From JAEUJM01 sp041908445 (GTDB lineage: Bacteria; Actinomycetota; Acidimicrobiia; Acidimicrobiales; DATDAH01), in assembly GCA_041908445.1 (NCBI GenBank), contig JAYRFK010000036.1, positions 81,401 through 145,400 on the forward strand: a stretch of 64,000 nucleotides of DNA. The letters are read 5' to 3'. Shown in pieces: positions 48,855 through 58,043 of the stretch. Both the position numbers and the translations under genes were made by a program. The notes beneath the pieces are model-generated. The model searched no databases. It saw only the letters and a program-made list of their open reading frames with translations, and had not been told where the DNA came from. Numbering within the stretch: position 1 is the first letter of the stretch; each line of letters opens with the position of its first letter.

Positions 48855-48954
48855 GAGTGGTGAGCGTCTGATCGTAGCGCCTGGCGGCGCCGGTGCCAGA
48901 TCCGGTTCCCCGCCCGGCGGGAACCAGGGCGTGGTGGCGGGACGTCTGACGGGC

Positions 48955-50055
48955 ATGCGTGCGAAGCGTCCTCGCCGGCTGTCCGTCCTCGTGCTCGCCC
49001 TCGGGCTCCTCGTCGCCGTGGCGGCGGGGTGCGCCTCGTCGGGGGTGGACGAGTCCTCGTCCTCCGGCGACTCGTCCGACGCCGCCACGGTGGCCGACGA
49101 GGCCGTGGCCGGGGGAGCGGCGGGTGACAGCGCCGGCGGGGGCAGCGCCGCCCCCGACCTCGGGGTCGACCCCGCCGTCGCCGCCGCGAGCGCGAACCGC
49201 GACGTCATCCTCACCGGCTCCATCAGCGTCGTGGTCGACGACCTCGACCGGGCCGTGGACCGGGCCGGGCGCATCGCCGCCGCCAACGGCGGCCTGGTGT
49301 TCGGCGAGCAGACCTCCCGCACCAGCGACCCCGGTTCCCTGCTCACCCTGAAGGTGCGCCCCGACGCCTTCACCACTGCGCTCGACGACCTCGGTGCACT
49401 GGGCGAGGAGCAGGACCGCAACATCGACAGCGAGGACGTGACCTCCCAGGTCGTCGACCTGGACAGCCGCATCGCCACCGCCGAAGCGTCCGTCGACCGC
49501 CTGCGGGCCCTCATCCTGCGGGCGGAGGACATCGACGACATCGCCATCCTCGAGAACGAGCTGCTCAACCGCGAGACCACGCTCGAGACCCTGCGGGGCC
49601 AGCGGCGCAGCCTCGGCGACCAGGTCGCCCTGGCGACCATCACCGTCACCCTCACCCCGGCCGCCGACTCGCCGGACACCCCGCCGGCGGACGACGACCT
49701 CCCCGGGTTCCTCGACGCGTTCCGCGGCGGCTGGGACGCGCTGGTGAAGGTGGGCACCGTGGCCGGGCTGGTACTGGCCGCCCTGGTTCCGTGGGTACCA
49801 GTGATCCTCGTGATCGCCTTCGCCGTCCACCTCCTCGTCCGTCGGAGCCGCCGACGCCGGGCCGAGGCCTTCCCCGCCTCCCCGGGCGGTCCCGCCGCGG
49901 GCCCGTCCGCCGGCCCGGGGCCGGGCTTCCCGCCGCCCCCGCCGCCCGCCTCGCCGTCCCCGGATCCCGGCGCCGGTGACCCGGCCGGCCGCCCGGTCCC
50001 CGTCGGCGCCGGCGCCGGCGGCCCGTCCTCGCCGGAAGGGCAGTCGCTATCGTGA
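48955..50055 (+). CDS. DUF4349 lipoprotein
   Basis: A 366-residue lipoprotein: RRLSVLVLALGLLVAVAAGC ends in the lipobox Cys (about residue 26). After an acidic Ser/Ala linker comes a DUF4349 domain with ILTGSISVVVDDLDRAVDRA, FGEQTSRTSDPGSLLTLKV and a coiled coil (DLDSRIATAEASVDRLRALI...ELLNRETTLETLRGQRRSL), then a membrane helix (VAGLVLAALVPWVPVILVIAF) and a Pro-rich cytoplasmic tail. Function unknown; it may sense or span the envelope. The stop overlaps the fhaA GTG (GTGA), coupling it to the signalling cluster. Confidence 0.85.
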   Translation: MRAKRPRRLSVLVLALGLLVAVAAGCASSGVDESSSSGDSSDAATVADEAVAGGAAGDSAGGGSAAPDLGVDPAVAAASANRDVILTGSISVVVDDLDRAVDRAGRIAAANGGLVFGEQTSRTSDPGSLLTLKVRPDAFTTALDDLGALGEEQDRNIDSEDVTSQVVDLDSRIATAEASVDRLRALILRAEDIDDIAILENELLNRETTLETLRGQRRSLGDQVALATITVTLTPAADSPDTPPADDDLPGFLDAFRGGWDALVKVGTVAGLVLAALVPWVPVILVIAFAVHLLVRRSRRRRAEAFPASPGGPAAGPSAGPGPGFPPPPPPASPSPDPGAGDPAGRPVPVGAGAGGPSSPEGQSLS

Positions 50056-50720
50056 GCCCCGTGGTGATCAAGGGGTTCGAGAACCGTCTCGAGCGCATGG
50101 TGGAGGGCACCTTCGCCCGGGCCTTCAAATCGGGCCTGCGCCCGGTCGAGCTCGGCCGCCGCCTCACCCGGGAGATGGACGCCGACCGCTCGGTCGACGT
50201 GAACGGCCGCACCATCGTCCCCAACCAGTTCACGGTCTGGCTCAGCACTGGCGACGTGGAGCGGTTCTCGGCCATGTCCGAGCGCCTCGAGTCCGAGCTG
50301 GCGGAGACCGCCCGGGAGCACGCGCGCGACGAGGGCTACCGCTTCGTCGGCCCCGTCCGGGTCGCCCTGGCCGAGTCCGACCGCCTCCGCACCGGCACCT
50401 TCTCGATCGACGCCGAGCTGGCCGAGGGCGAGGGCGGCCTCGGCGCCGGCTCGCTCATCCTCCCCACCCGCCAGCGGGTGCCCCTCGGCGAACGGCCCCT
50501 CACCATCGGCCGCCTCCCCGAGTGCAACATCACGCTGAACGACCCCAACGTGAGCCGCCACCACGCCGAGGTCCGCCCGCAGGGCAACGGCTTCGTGATC
50601 GTGGACCAGGGCTCCACCAACGGCATCAAGGTCAACGGCGTGCGGGTCACCCAGCAGGTCCTGAACGACGGCGACCAGATCACCATCGGGAACACCCGCA
50701 TGGTGTTCGAAGCGTCCTGA
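50052..50720 (+). CDS. fhaA: FHA-domain protein FhaA (DUF3662-FHA)
   Basis: A 222-residue FhaA. The N-terminal DUF3662 domain (VIKGFENRLERMVEGTFARA, VELGRRLTREMD) is followed by a short linker and a C-terminal FHA domain with LTIGRLPECNITL, NVSRHHAEVRPQG and DQGSTNGIKVNG, the residues that bind phosphothreonine. Mycobacterial FhaA is much longer, with a long linker, and binds PknB-phosphorylated partners including MurJ-like MviN. First gene of the conserved growth-control block; its GTG overlaps the DUF4349 stop. Confidence 0.93.
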   Translation: MSPVVIKGFENRLERMVEGTFARAFKSGLRPVELGRRLTREMDADRSVDVNGRTIVPNQFTVWLSTGDVERFSAMSERLESELAETAREHARDEGYRFVGPVRVALAESDRLRTGTFSIDAELAEGEGGLGAGSLILPTRQRVPLGERPLTIGRLPECNITLNDPNVSRHHAEVRPQGNGFVIVDQGSTNGIKVNGVRVTQQVLNDGDQITIGNTRMVFEAS

Positions 50721-50792
50721 CCGGCGACGAGCGCCACGGCCGGGTGACCCCCCGCCCCCGGCCGACGGCGCGCCAGTAGGCTCGGCGGCACC

Positions 50793-51293
50793 GTGTCGGA
50801 GCAACTCCTGACCATCCTGAAGCTGTGCCTGCTGGTGCTGCTCTACCTCTTCTTCCTGCGCGTGCTGCGGGCGGTGTGGGCCGAACTGCGGGCCCCCGTG
50901 GCCACCGCGGCGGCGCCGGCGTCGCCCACCGTGTCGAACCGGGGGGCGCGCAAGGCGGCCCGCGCCGCGGGCGCCGCCGCCGTCCCCCGCAGCCGGGGCC
51001 GGGGCCAGCCCAAGGCCCTGCGGATCGTCGAGCCGGCGGCGCAGAAGGGCCGCACGTTCCCGCTCGGCGACGAGATCACCGTCGGCCGCGCCGCCGGGTG
51101 CTCGATCACCCTCGACGACACCTACGTGAGCCAGATCCACACCCGCGTGTTCAGCCGTGAGGGCAAGATCTTCGTGGAGGACCTCGGCTCCACCAACGGC
51201 ACCTACCTGAACCGGGCCAAGGTGTCCGGCCCGATGGTCATGCAGAAGGGCGACCGCCTCCAGGTGGGCAGCACCGTGATGGAGCTGGCGTGA
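50793..51293 (+). CDS. fhaB: FHA-domain protein FhaB (FipA-partner type)
   Basis: A 166-residue membrane-anchored FHA protein: N-terminal helix LLTILKLCLLVLLYLFFLRV, a basic linker (Ala/Arg-rich) and an FHA domain with ITVGRAAGCSITLDD, TYVSQIHTRVFSR and DLGSTNGTYLNR. In mycobacteria FhaB links PknA/B phosphorylation to the divisome. TAGGCT at 50777-50782 lies ten bases before GTG 50793. Expected co-transcription with pstP 40 bp downstream. Confidence 0.93.
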   Translation: MSEQLLTILKLCLLVLLYLFFLRVLRAVWAELRAPVATAAAPASPTVSNRGARKAARAAGAAAVPRSRGRGQPKALRIVEPAAQKGRTFPLGDEITVGRAAGCSITLDDTYVSQIHTRVFSREGKIFVEDLGSTNGTYLNRAKVSGPMVMQKGDRLQVGSTVMELA

Positions 51294-51333
51294 CGACGGC
51301 GACCGGTACCGCGACCGCGAGGGAGACCCGGCG

Positions 51334-52827
51334 ATGACGACCTTCCGGGCCGGCGCGCTCACCGACACCGGCCGCTCCCGCGCCGTCAACCAGGACAGCC
51401 TGCTCGTCGTCGACGGCCGCCTCTACGCGGTCGCCGACGGGATGGGCGGCCACCGGGGCGGCGAGGTCGCCTCCGCGCTCGCCCTCGAGTCCCTGGCCGG
51501 CACCCTCGCCGAGCCGTCCACCCGCGCCCTCGTGGCGAGCGTCACCACCGCCAACGCCGCGGTCTACACCCGCTCGGCCCAGGACCCCGAGCTGCGGGGC
51601 ATGGGCACCACCCTCATCGCTCTCGCCCTGATCGTGGGCGACGACGGCCAGGAGCGCCTGGCCATGGCCAACGTGGGCGACTCTCGGGCGTACCGCTACC
51701 GGGGCGGCGCCCTCGAGCAGATCACCGAGGACCACAGCCTGGTCGAGAGCCTCGTGCGCCAGGGGCGCATCACCGCCGAGGAGGCGGCCAACCACCCCCA
51801 GCGCAACATCATCACGCGAGCGCTCGGCGTCGACCCCCAGGTGGAGGTCGACTCCTGGGAGCTCGCCGCCGTCCCCGGTGACCGGTTCCTGCTGTGCAGC
51901 GACGGCCTCTTCAACGAGGTCGAGCCCGACGTGATCGCGGCGATCCTGGGTCGCATCGACGACCCCGACGCCGCGGTCGCCGAGCTCGTCCGCCTCGCCA
52001 ACGAGGGCGGCGGACGGGACAACATCACCTGCGTCGTGGTCGACGTGCTCGACGGTCCCGGCTCCGCCGAGCAGGCCGACGCGCGGGTGGATGTCGCCTC
52101 CGAGCCCGACCTCGGCGCCTACGGGCCGGCGACCCAGCCCCAGCCGGCGGTGTCGGTGTTCGACGAGCCGGCGGCGGCTCCTGCGCCCCCGCCGCCGCCC
52201 GTGCCCCCGCCGCCGCCCGTGCCCCCGCCGGCGCCGACCGCGGAGCCCGAGAGGGCCGCGGGCCCGGGCGCCGCTCCCGCGGCGGCGCCGGCGCTGATCG
52301 GCGCCATCCCCGACCACCTCCCCGAGGACGAGGCCGACGCCCCTCCCGCCCCGCGCCGGCCTCGCCGCTTCACCTGGCGGGTCGTGGTGTTCGTGCTGGC
52401 ACTGCTCGCCCTCGGGGCCGCGGTCGTCGGCGCCCTCACCTACTACGGCCGCTCCACCTACTACGTGGCCTTCGACGGCCAGGACCAGGTCGTCATCTTC
52501 AAGGGCCAGCCCGGCGGCTTCCTCCTGTGGGACCCCACCGTCGAGCGGGTGACCACCATCTCGCAGGACGACCTCCGTGAGACCGCCGCCGACCGGGTCG
52601 CCGAGCAGCCCGACCAGGCGACGCTCGAGGACGCCGAGGCGTTCGTCGACAACCTGTGCGACTCGCTCCGGACGGGTGCCACGCCGACCGAGTGCGCCGC
52701 GACGACCACCGACGGCGCCGCCGGCACCGGCGCCACGACCGCGACGACGGGCGGCAGCACCGGGGGCGGAGGCAACACCGCCACGACGGCGCACTCCTCG
52801 ACCGCCTCCACCAAGCCCGACCCATGA
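51334..52827 (+). CDS. pstP: PP2C-family serine/threonine phosphatase
   Basis: A 497-residue PstP. The N-terminal PP2C domain (1-240) has all metal-binding motifs: NQDSLLV, DGMGGHRGGEVAS, NVGDSRAYRYR, DHSLVESLV, LLCSDGLFNE and GRDNITCVVVD. A long Pro/Ala-rich juxtamembrane linker, one membrane helix (WRVVVFVLALLALGAAVVGAL, about 348-368) and an extracellular ~125-residue domain follow. It reverses PknB phosphorylation of division proteins. The C-terminal Thr/Gly-rich tail is disordered. The stop overlaps the ftsW/rodA ATG (ATGA). Confidence 0.95.
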   Translation: MTTFRAGALTDTGRSRAVNQDSLLVVDGRLYAVADGMGGHRGGEVASALALESLAGTLAEPSTRALVASVTTANAAVYTRSAQDPELRGMGTTLIALALIVGDDGQERLAMANVGDSRAYRYRGGALEQITEDHSLVESLVRQGRITAEEAANHPQRNIITRALGVDPQVEVDSWELAAVPGDRFLLCSDGLFNEVEPDVIAAILGRIDDPDAAVAELVRLANEGGGRDNITCVVVDVLDGPGSAEQADARVDVASEPDLGAYGPATQPQPAVSVFDEPAAAPAPPPPPVPPPPPVPPPAPTAEPERAAGPGAAPAAAPALIGAIPDHLPEDEADAPPAPRRPRRFTWRVVVFVLALLALGAAVVGALTYYGRSTYYVAFDGQDQVVIFKGQPGGFLLWDPTVERVTTISQDDLRETAADRVAEQPDQATLEDAEAFVDNLCDSLRTGATPTECAATTTDGAAGTGATTATTGGSTGGGGNTATTAHSSTASTKPDP

Positions 52828-54131
52828 TCGGCGCCAACCGGCGCTCGACCGAGCTGGGCCTCATCATCCTGGCGGTGGCCGTGGTCGGCGCCGCCTACGT
52901 GCTGGCGAGCCTCGGCACCGAGGCCTCGCTGCCCGCCAACATCGTCCCGTTCCTCGGGGTGATCTTCGCGCTGCTCCTCGGCGCCCACGTGGCCGTGCGG
53001 AAGCTGGCGCCGCTGGCCGACGGGATCCTCCTGCCCCTCGCCGCACTGCTGAACGGCCTCGGGTACGTCTGGATCGCCCGCCTCGACCAGGACCTCGCCG
53101 CGCTCCAGGCCACCTGGACCGCGCTCGGCATCCTCGGCTTCGTCCTCACCCTCGCCTTCGTGCGGCGGATGCGCGACCTCGACACCCCGTACACGCTGAT
53201 GATCGTCGGCGTCGGCCTCCTGCTGCTGCCGCTCGTCCCCGGGGTCGGCCGCACCATCAACGGCGCCAAGATCTGGGTGTCGCTCGGGCCCATGAGCTTC
53301 CAGCCCGGCGAGTTCGCCAAGATCGCCCTCGCCATCTCCTTCGCCGCCTACCTGGTGCGCAAGCGCGAGGTGCTGTCGATGGCCACGTTCAAGATCGGCC
53401 CGCTGGCGCTGCCCGAGCCCCGCGACCTCGGCCCGGTGATGCTCGCGTGGGGCTTCTCGCTCCTCGTGATGTTCTTCGAGAAGGACCTCGGCTCGTCGCT
53501 GCTGTTCTTCGCCCTGTTCATCACCATGGTCTGGATCGCCACCCAGCGGGCCACCTACCTGGTGATCGGCACGATCCTGTTCTCCGCGGGCGCGGTCTTC
53601 GCGTGGAAGACCTTCGACCACGTGCAGACCCGGGTCGAGGTGTGGCTGAACCCGTGGCAGGACCCGTCGGGCAAGGGCTTCCAGGTCGTCCAGAGCTGGT
53701 TCTCGCTCGCCGCCGGCGGGGTCACCGGCAAGGGCCCCGGCCTCGGCCAGCCGGGTCTCATCCCGGCGGCCGACACCGACTTCATCTTCGCGGCCATCGG
53801 CGAGGAGCTCGGCCTGCTCGGCGGCTCGCTGATCCTCGTGGCCTTCGTGCTCATGGTGGGCGCCGGACTGCGCATCGCCCTGACCGCCGACCGCGAGTTC
53901 GACAAGCTGCTGGCCGCCGGCCTCACCACGCTGCTCGGCATCCAGGCCTTCATCATCATCGGCGGCGTCACCCGCCTGCTCCCCCTCACCGGCGTGACCC
54001 TGCCCTTCATCAGCTACGGCGGCTCGTCGCTGGTGGCCAACTACATCCTGCTGGCGCTGTTGCTGCGCATCTCGGACGACTCCACCCGCCGCATCAACGA
54101 GGGCCGGGCCAACCAGGCCGCGGCCGCGTGA
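52824..54131 (+). CDS. rodA: FtsW/RodA/SpoVE-family peptidoglycan glycosyltransferase
   Basis: A 435-residue SEDS protein with about ten to twelve membrane helices. Family marks include RTINGAKIWVSLGPMSFQPGEFAKIA, FEKDLGSSLLFFALF, GKGPGLGQPGLIPAADTDFIFAAIGEELGLLGG and TGVTLPFISYGGSSLVANY. It polymerises glycan strands with its partner transpeptidase PbpA, encoded next. The gene order matches rodA in the mycobacterial block. ATG 52824 overlaps the pstP stop; the in-frame upstream extension is inside pstP and not used. Confidence 0.95.
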   Translation: MIGANRRSTELGLIILAVAVVGAAYVLASLGTEASLPANIVPFLGVIFALLLGAHVAVRKLAPLADGILLPLAALLNGLGYVWIARLDQDLAALQATWTALGILGFVLTLAFVRRMRDLDTPYTLMIVGVGLLLLPLVPGVGRTINGAKIWVSLGPMSFQPGEFAKIALAISFAAYLVRKREVLSMATFKIGPLALPEPRDLGPVMLAWGFSLLVMFFEKDLGSSLLFFALFITMVWIATQRATYLVIGTILFSAGAVFAWKTFDHVQTRVEVWLNPWQDPSGKGFQVVQSWFSLAAGGVTGKGPGLGQPGLIPAADTDFIFAAIGEELGLLGGSLILVAFVLMVGAGLRIALTADREFDKLLAAGLTTLLGIQAFIIIGGVTRLLPLTGVTLPFISYGGSSLVANYILLALLLRISDDSTRRINEGRANQAAAA

Positions 54132-54219
54132 GCGCCGTCGTGGGCTTGCATGGAGGGTCCCCGCGCCGGGCCCGACCGCCGGCGCCCGCCGCCCCTGCCC
54201 CGAACCAGCGACCGCTCCC

Positions 54220-55683
54220 GTGAACAAGCGCATCCGCCGCCTCGGCATCTTCCTGCTCGCCTGCTACGTCGCGCTGTTCGCGATGCTCAACTACATCCAG
54301 GTGCTGCAGGCGGACTCGCTGAACGACAACGAGTTCAACGCCCGGGGCACGTTCGAGAACCTGAGCCGGCCCCGGGGCACCATCGAGACCGCCGACGGTG
54401 TGGTCGTGGCCCGCTCGGTGCCGGTGGACGACCGCATCGGCCTCCAGCGGGAGTACCCCGAGGGCGACCTCTTCGGCCACATCACCGGCTTCTTCCCCGT
54501 GAACGGCCGGGCCACCGGGGTCGAGCGCCAGTACAACGAGGAGCTCGCCGGCCAGACCTTCGAGCAGGAGCTGCGGTCCTTCGCCGACCTCTTCGTCGAC
54601 CGGGACCGCACCGGCAACGTCACCCTCACGCTGCGCGACGACGTGCAGCGGGTGGCCCGGGACCAACTCGGCCAGCGCCGCGGCTCGATCGTGGTCCTCG
54701 ACGTGGACACCGGCGGGATCGTGGCCATGTGGAGCTACCCGTCCTACGACCCCAACCCGCTGAGCAGCCACGACGCCCAGGCCGCCCGCGACGCCTTCAA
54801 CTTCCTGGACCCGACGAGCGGGCAGTCGCCGCTGCGGGCGTCGTCGTACCAGAACACCTTCTTCCCGGGCTCGACGTTCAAGGTCGTGACGGGGTCGACG
54901 GGCGTGCAGAGCGGCCGGGTCACGCCGGAGGCGCCCGTCTACCCGTCGGTGACCAGCTACACGCCGCCGCAGACCACCCGGCCGCTGTCGAACTTCGCCG
55001 GCGAGGTGTGCGGCGGGGCGCTGTTCGCCATCCTCGCCAAGTCCTGCAACACCTCGTTCGCGCAGATGGGCGCCGAGACGCTGGGCCCCGACATCATGGT
55101 CGACGGCGCCGCCAGCTTCGGCTTCAACCAGGTGCCGCCGATCGACCTGCCCGGGGCGGTCGAGTCCCGCTTCCCGGTCGACTTCGCCGACAACCTGCCG
55201 GCCCTCGCGCAGGCGTCGATCGGCCAGGGCGACACCTCGGCCACGCCGCTGCAGATGGCCCTCGTCGCCCAGGCGGTCGCCAACGAGGGCCGGATGATGG
55301 CCCCACACGTGATGCAGGAGATCCGCGACGGCGAGGGCGCGGTGGTGGAGGACGAGCCCGTCGACGTCTGGAAGACGCCCATCAGCGCCGCCAGCGCCGC
55401 CACCATGCGCGATGCCATGTACGGCGTGGTCGACAACGGCACCCTCACCGGGGTGGCCGACATCCCCGGCTTCCAGGTCGGCGGCAAGACCGGCACCGCC
55501 CAGACCGGCAACGACACCAACAACACGTGGGTGATCGAGTTCGTCGGCCCGCCCGGCGAGAAGCCCAAGTACGCCATCGCCGTGATCGTGGAGAACCAGG
55601 GGCCCGACGAGACCGGTGGTGGCGTGGCCGGCCCCATCGCCAACGCCGTGCTCACCCAGGCCCTCCAGGGCGACGCCGGCTGA
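54220..55683 (+). CDS. pbpA: Penicillin-binding protein PbpA (class B transpeptidase)
   Basis: A 487-residue class B PBP with an N-terminal membrane anchor (RRLGIFLLACYVALFAMLNYI), a short pedestal and a transpeptidase domain: STFK at Ser218, SCN at Ser275 and KTGT at Lys423. In mycobacteria PbpA is a PknB substrate partner of RodA and is needed for cell-shape control. GTG 54220 follows the SEDS gene by 88 bp. About 116 bp separate it from pknB, which has its own promoter. Confidence 0.95.
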   Translation: MNKRIRRLGIFLLACYVALFAMLNYIQVLQADSLNDNEFNARGTFENLSRPRGTIETADGVVVARSVPVDDRIGLQREYPEGDLFGHITGFFPVNGRATGVERQYNEELAGQTFEQELRSFADLFVDRDRTGNVTLTLRDDVQRVARDQLGQRRGSIVVLDVDTGGIVAMWSYPSYDPNPLSSHDAQAARDAFNFLDPTSGQSPLRASSYQNTFFPGSTFKVVTGSTGVQSGRVTPEAPVYPSVTSYTPPQTTRPLSNFAGEVCGGALFAILAKSCNTSFAQMGAETLGPDIMVDGAASFGFNQVPPIDLPGAVESRFPVDFADNLPALAQASIGQGDTSATPLQMALVAQAVANEGRMMAPHVMQEIRDGEGAVVEDEPVDVWKTPISAASAATMRDAMYGVVDNGTLTGVADIPGFQVGGKTGTAQTGNDTNNTWVIEFVGPPGEKPKYAIAVIVENQGPDETGGGVAGPIANAVLTQALQGDAG

Positions 55684-55799
55684 TCCATCCCTTCGTTCTG
55701 CCGGCAGATCCGCGACGCGGTGCGTCACCCTCGTGCTGGTGGAACGGGACGAGCGGGATGACTACGGGCGCAGGCTGACCCGTCGGTAGTCTCTCGACC

Positions 55800-57338
55800 G
55801 TGTCAGAGTCCGGCGGGCTGCCCGTCTTCAACGGGCGCTACCAGCTCCACCGCCAGCTCGGTCGGGGCGGGATGGCGGTCGTCTACCTCGCCCACGACCA
55901 GCTGCTCGACCGCCCCGTCGCGGTCAAGGTCCTGAACGCCGACTTCGCCGGCGACGCCACCTTCGTCGAGCGCTTCCGTCGGGAGGCGCAGGCCGCCGCC
56001 AACCTCAACCACCCCAACATCGTCTCGGTGTTCGACTGGGGCGAGGAAGACGGCACGTACTACATCGTCATGGAGTACATCGAGGGCCGTCCCCTCGACG
56101 AGATCCTCGCCGGCGAGGGCCCGCTGCACCCCGACCGGGCCGCCGACATCGCCATCGACATCGCCGCCGGTCTGGCCCTTGCCCACCGCAACGGCGTCGT
56201 CCACCGCGACATCAAGCCGGGCAACGTGATGATCGCCCAGCCCAGCGGCCAGGTGAAGGTCACGGACTTCGGCATCGCCAAGGCCGTCGGCGGCGACTCC
56301 GAGCTCACCCAGGTGGGCACGGTGATGGGCACCGCCACCTACTTCTCCCCCGAGCAGGCCCAGGGCAAGCGCCTCGACCCCCGGAGCGACCTCTACTCGC
56401 TCGGCGTCGTCCTCTACGAGATGACGGTCGGTCGGCCCCCGTTCACCGGCGAGACCCCGGTCGCCATCGCCTACCAGCACGTGCAGGAGCAGCCCCCGCC
56501 GCCGCGGTCGCTGAACTCCGCCATCCCCGTCGCGCTCGAGGCCATCACCCTCAAGCTGTTGGCCAAGGACCCGGTCCTGCGCTACCCGTCGGCCGAGGAC
56601 CTGCGCTCCGACCTGCGCCGCTTCCGCGAGGGCGCCCAGCTCCCGCAGGCGGCGCCGGCGCCCGCCACCGCGGTGGCGGCCCCCATCCCCGTGTACGCCG
56701 ACCAGGCCCGCTTCCCCGTCGACGAGGTGCCCGACCCGCCCAAGCGCACGGGCATCTTCCTGTTCTTCCTGATCATCCTGCTCGCCGCGCTCGGCTTCGG
56801 GATCTGGTTCTTCGCCAAGGAGCTGGGCGTGTTCGACGCGGACACCGTAACGACGGTGACCGTCCCGGACCTGCGGAACCGGCCCCAGGCCGACGCCGAG
56901 TCGATCCTCCGGGAGAAGAACCTCGAGAGCGCGATCGAGAACACCCAGGACTGCGACGTGGCCCCCGGTACGGTCACCGGCCAGGACCCGGCGCCGGCGA
57001 CCACGGTGGACGAGGGCACCACCGTCACGCTGACGGTGTGCCAGGGCCAGGAGCAGGTCGCGGTGCCCAACGTGGTCGGCCAGCTCGAGGCGGACGCCCA
57101 GCGCCTGCTCGAGGGCCTCGGCTTCGTGGTGTCGGTGAGTCGTCAGACCGGCACGGTCGAGGACCAGGGCAAGGTGCTGAGCCAGACACCGGCGGCCGAC
57201 ACCCAGGTGAGTCCCGGCAGCATCGTGCAGATCATCGTGTCGCAGGGGCCGACCACGACGACCGCACCGCCGCCGCCCGTCACCGCCGCGCCGACGCCCA
57301 CGACGGCGCCGACCCCGGCGACGGTCACCGTCCCGTAG
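55800..57338 (+). CDS. pknB: PASTA-domain serine/threonine protein kinase
   Basis: A 512-residue Hanks-type kinase. The kinase domain (about 11-275) has GRGGMAVVY, catalytic VAVKVL (Lys43), HRDIKPGN (Asp137), DFGIAKA and GTATYFSPEQA. A juxtamembrane stretch, one membrane helix (GIFLFFLIILLAALGFGIWFF, about 317-337), and two PASTA domains (VPDLRNRPQADAE..., VPNVVGQLEADAQ...) follow, then a Thr/Pro tail. Mycobacterial PknB has four PASTA units and a sister kinase PknA; here there is one kinase and two units. PASTA repeats bind muropeptides. GTG 55800 has TAGTCT (55787-55792) seven bases upstream. Confidence 0.96.
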   Translation: MSESGGLPVFNGRYQLHRQLGRGGMAVVYLAHDQLLDRPVAVKVLNADFAGDATFVERFRREAQAAANLNHPNIVSVFDWGEEDGTYYIVMEYIEGRPLDEILAGEGPLHPDRAADIAIDIAAGLALAHRNGVVHRDIKPGNVMIAQPSGQVKVTDFGIAKAVGGDSELTQVGTVMGTATYFSPEQAQGKRLDPRSDLYSLGVVLYEMTVGRPPFTGETPVAIAYQHVQEQPPPPRSLNSAIPVALEAITLKLLAKDPVLRYPSAEDLRSDLRRFREGAQLPQAAPAPATAVAAPIPVYADQARFPVDEVPDPPKRTGIFLFFLIILLAALGFGIWFFAKELGVFDADTVTTVTVPDLRNRPQADAESILREKNLESAIENTQDCDVAPGTVTGQDPAPATTVDEGTTVTLTVCQGQEQVAVPNVVGQLEADAQRLLEGLGFVVSVSRQTGTVEDQGKVLSQTPAADTQVSPGSIVQIIVSQGPTTTTAPPPPVTAAPTPTTAPTPATVTVP

Positions 57339-57348
57339 CGCGGACCGG

Positions 57349-57365
57349 CACCGCGCGACGCGGTG
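57349..57365. terminator. Hairpin between pknB and trpG
   Basis: A 7-bp stem (CACCGCG / CGCGGTG) with a CGA loop lies in the 48-bp gap between convergent stops. Confidence 0.5.
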
Positions 57366-57386
57366 GCGGGACGGCGTCCGTGGACG

Positions 57387-57974
57387 TCAGGCGGGGGCGG
57401 AGACCCGAGCGAGGAAGTTGGCGATCAGCTCGTGGCCCGAGTGGGTGAGGATCGACTCGGGGTGGAACTGCACGCCCTCGACGTCGAGCTCCTTGTGGCG
57501 CAGGCCCATGACGATGCCGTCGCTGGTCTCCGCGGTGATCTCGAGGCAGTCGGGCACCGAGTCGCGGTCCACCACGAGGGAGTGGTAGCGGGTGGCCTCG
57601 AGGGGGCTCGGGAGGCCGGCGAACACGCCGGCGCCGTGGTGGAAGATCGCCGAGGTCTTGCCGTGCATGATCTCGGGGGCCCGCACGACGTCGCCGCCGT
57701 AGATCTGGCCGATGCACTGGTGCCCGAGGCACACCCCGAGCACGGGCCGCCGGCCGGCGAAGTGGCGGATCACCTCGTTGGACAGGCCGGCGTCCTCCGG
57801 GCGGCCGGGACCGGGGCTGATGAGCACCGCGTCCGGCTCGAGGGCGTCGGCGTCGTCGAGGGTGAGGTCGTCGTGGCGGTGGACCAGGGGCTCGGCGCCG
57901 GCCTCGCCCAGGTACTGGACGAGGTTGTAGACGAACGAGTCGTAGTTGTCGATGACCAGCACCCGCGCTCCCAC
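57387..57974 (-). CDS. trpG: Anthranilate/aminodeoxychorismate synthase glutaminase subunit
   Basis: A 195-residue class I glutamine amidotransferase: VLVIDNYDSFVYNLVQYLGE at the start, the oxyanion PGPGRPEDAG, the catalytic Cys in GVCLGHQCIG (Cys82), and the His-Glu in VQFHPESILT. It supplies ammonia for anthranilate (Trp) or p-aminobenzoate (folate); the genomic place next to pknB/crgA is that of mycobacterial trpG. GTG 57974 is chosen over ATG 58013 because TACCCT (minus strand, 57982-57987) is seven bases upstream and conserved sequence begins there. Confidence 0.93.
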   Translation of the reverse strand: MGARVLVIDNYDSFVYNLVQYLGEAGAEPLVHRHDDLTLDDADALEPDAVLISPGPGRPEDAGLSNEVIRHFAGRRPVLGVCLGHQCIGQIYGGDVVRAPEIMHGKTSAIFHHGAGVFAGLPSPLEATRYHSLVVDRDSVPDCLEITAETSDGIVMGLRHKELDVEGVQFHPESILTHSGHELIANFLARVSAPA

Positions 57975-58043
57975 GGGCCGCAGGGTAACGGGGTCCGCCG
58001 CCCGCTCCGTCATCGATTCCGGCCCCGGTTAGGCTCTCCCGCC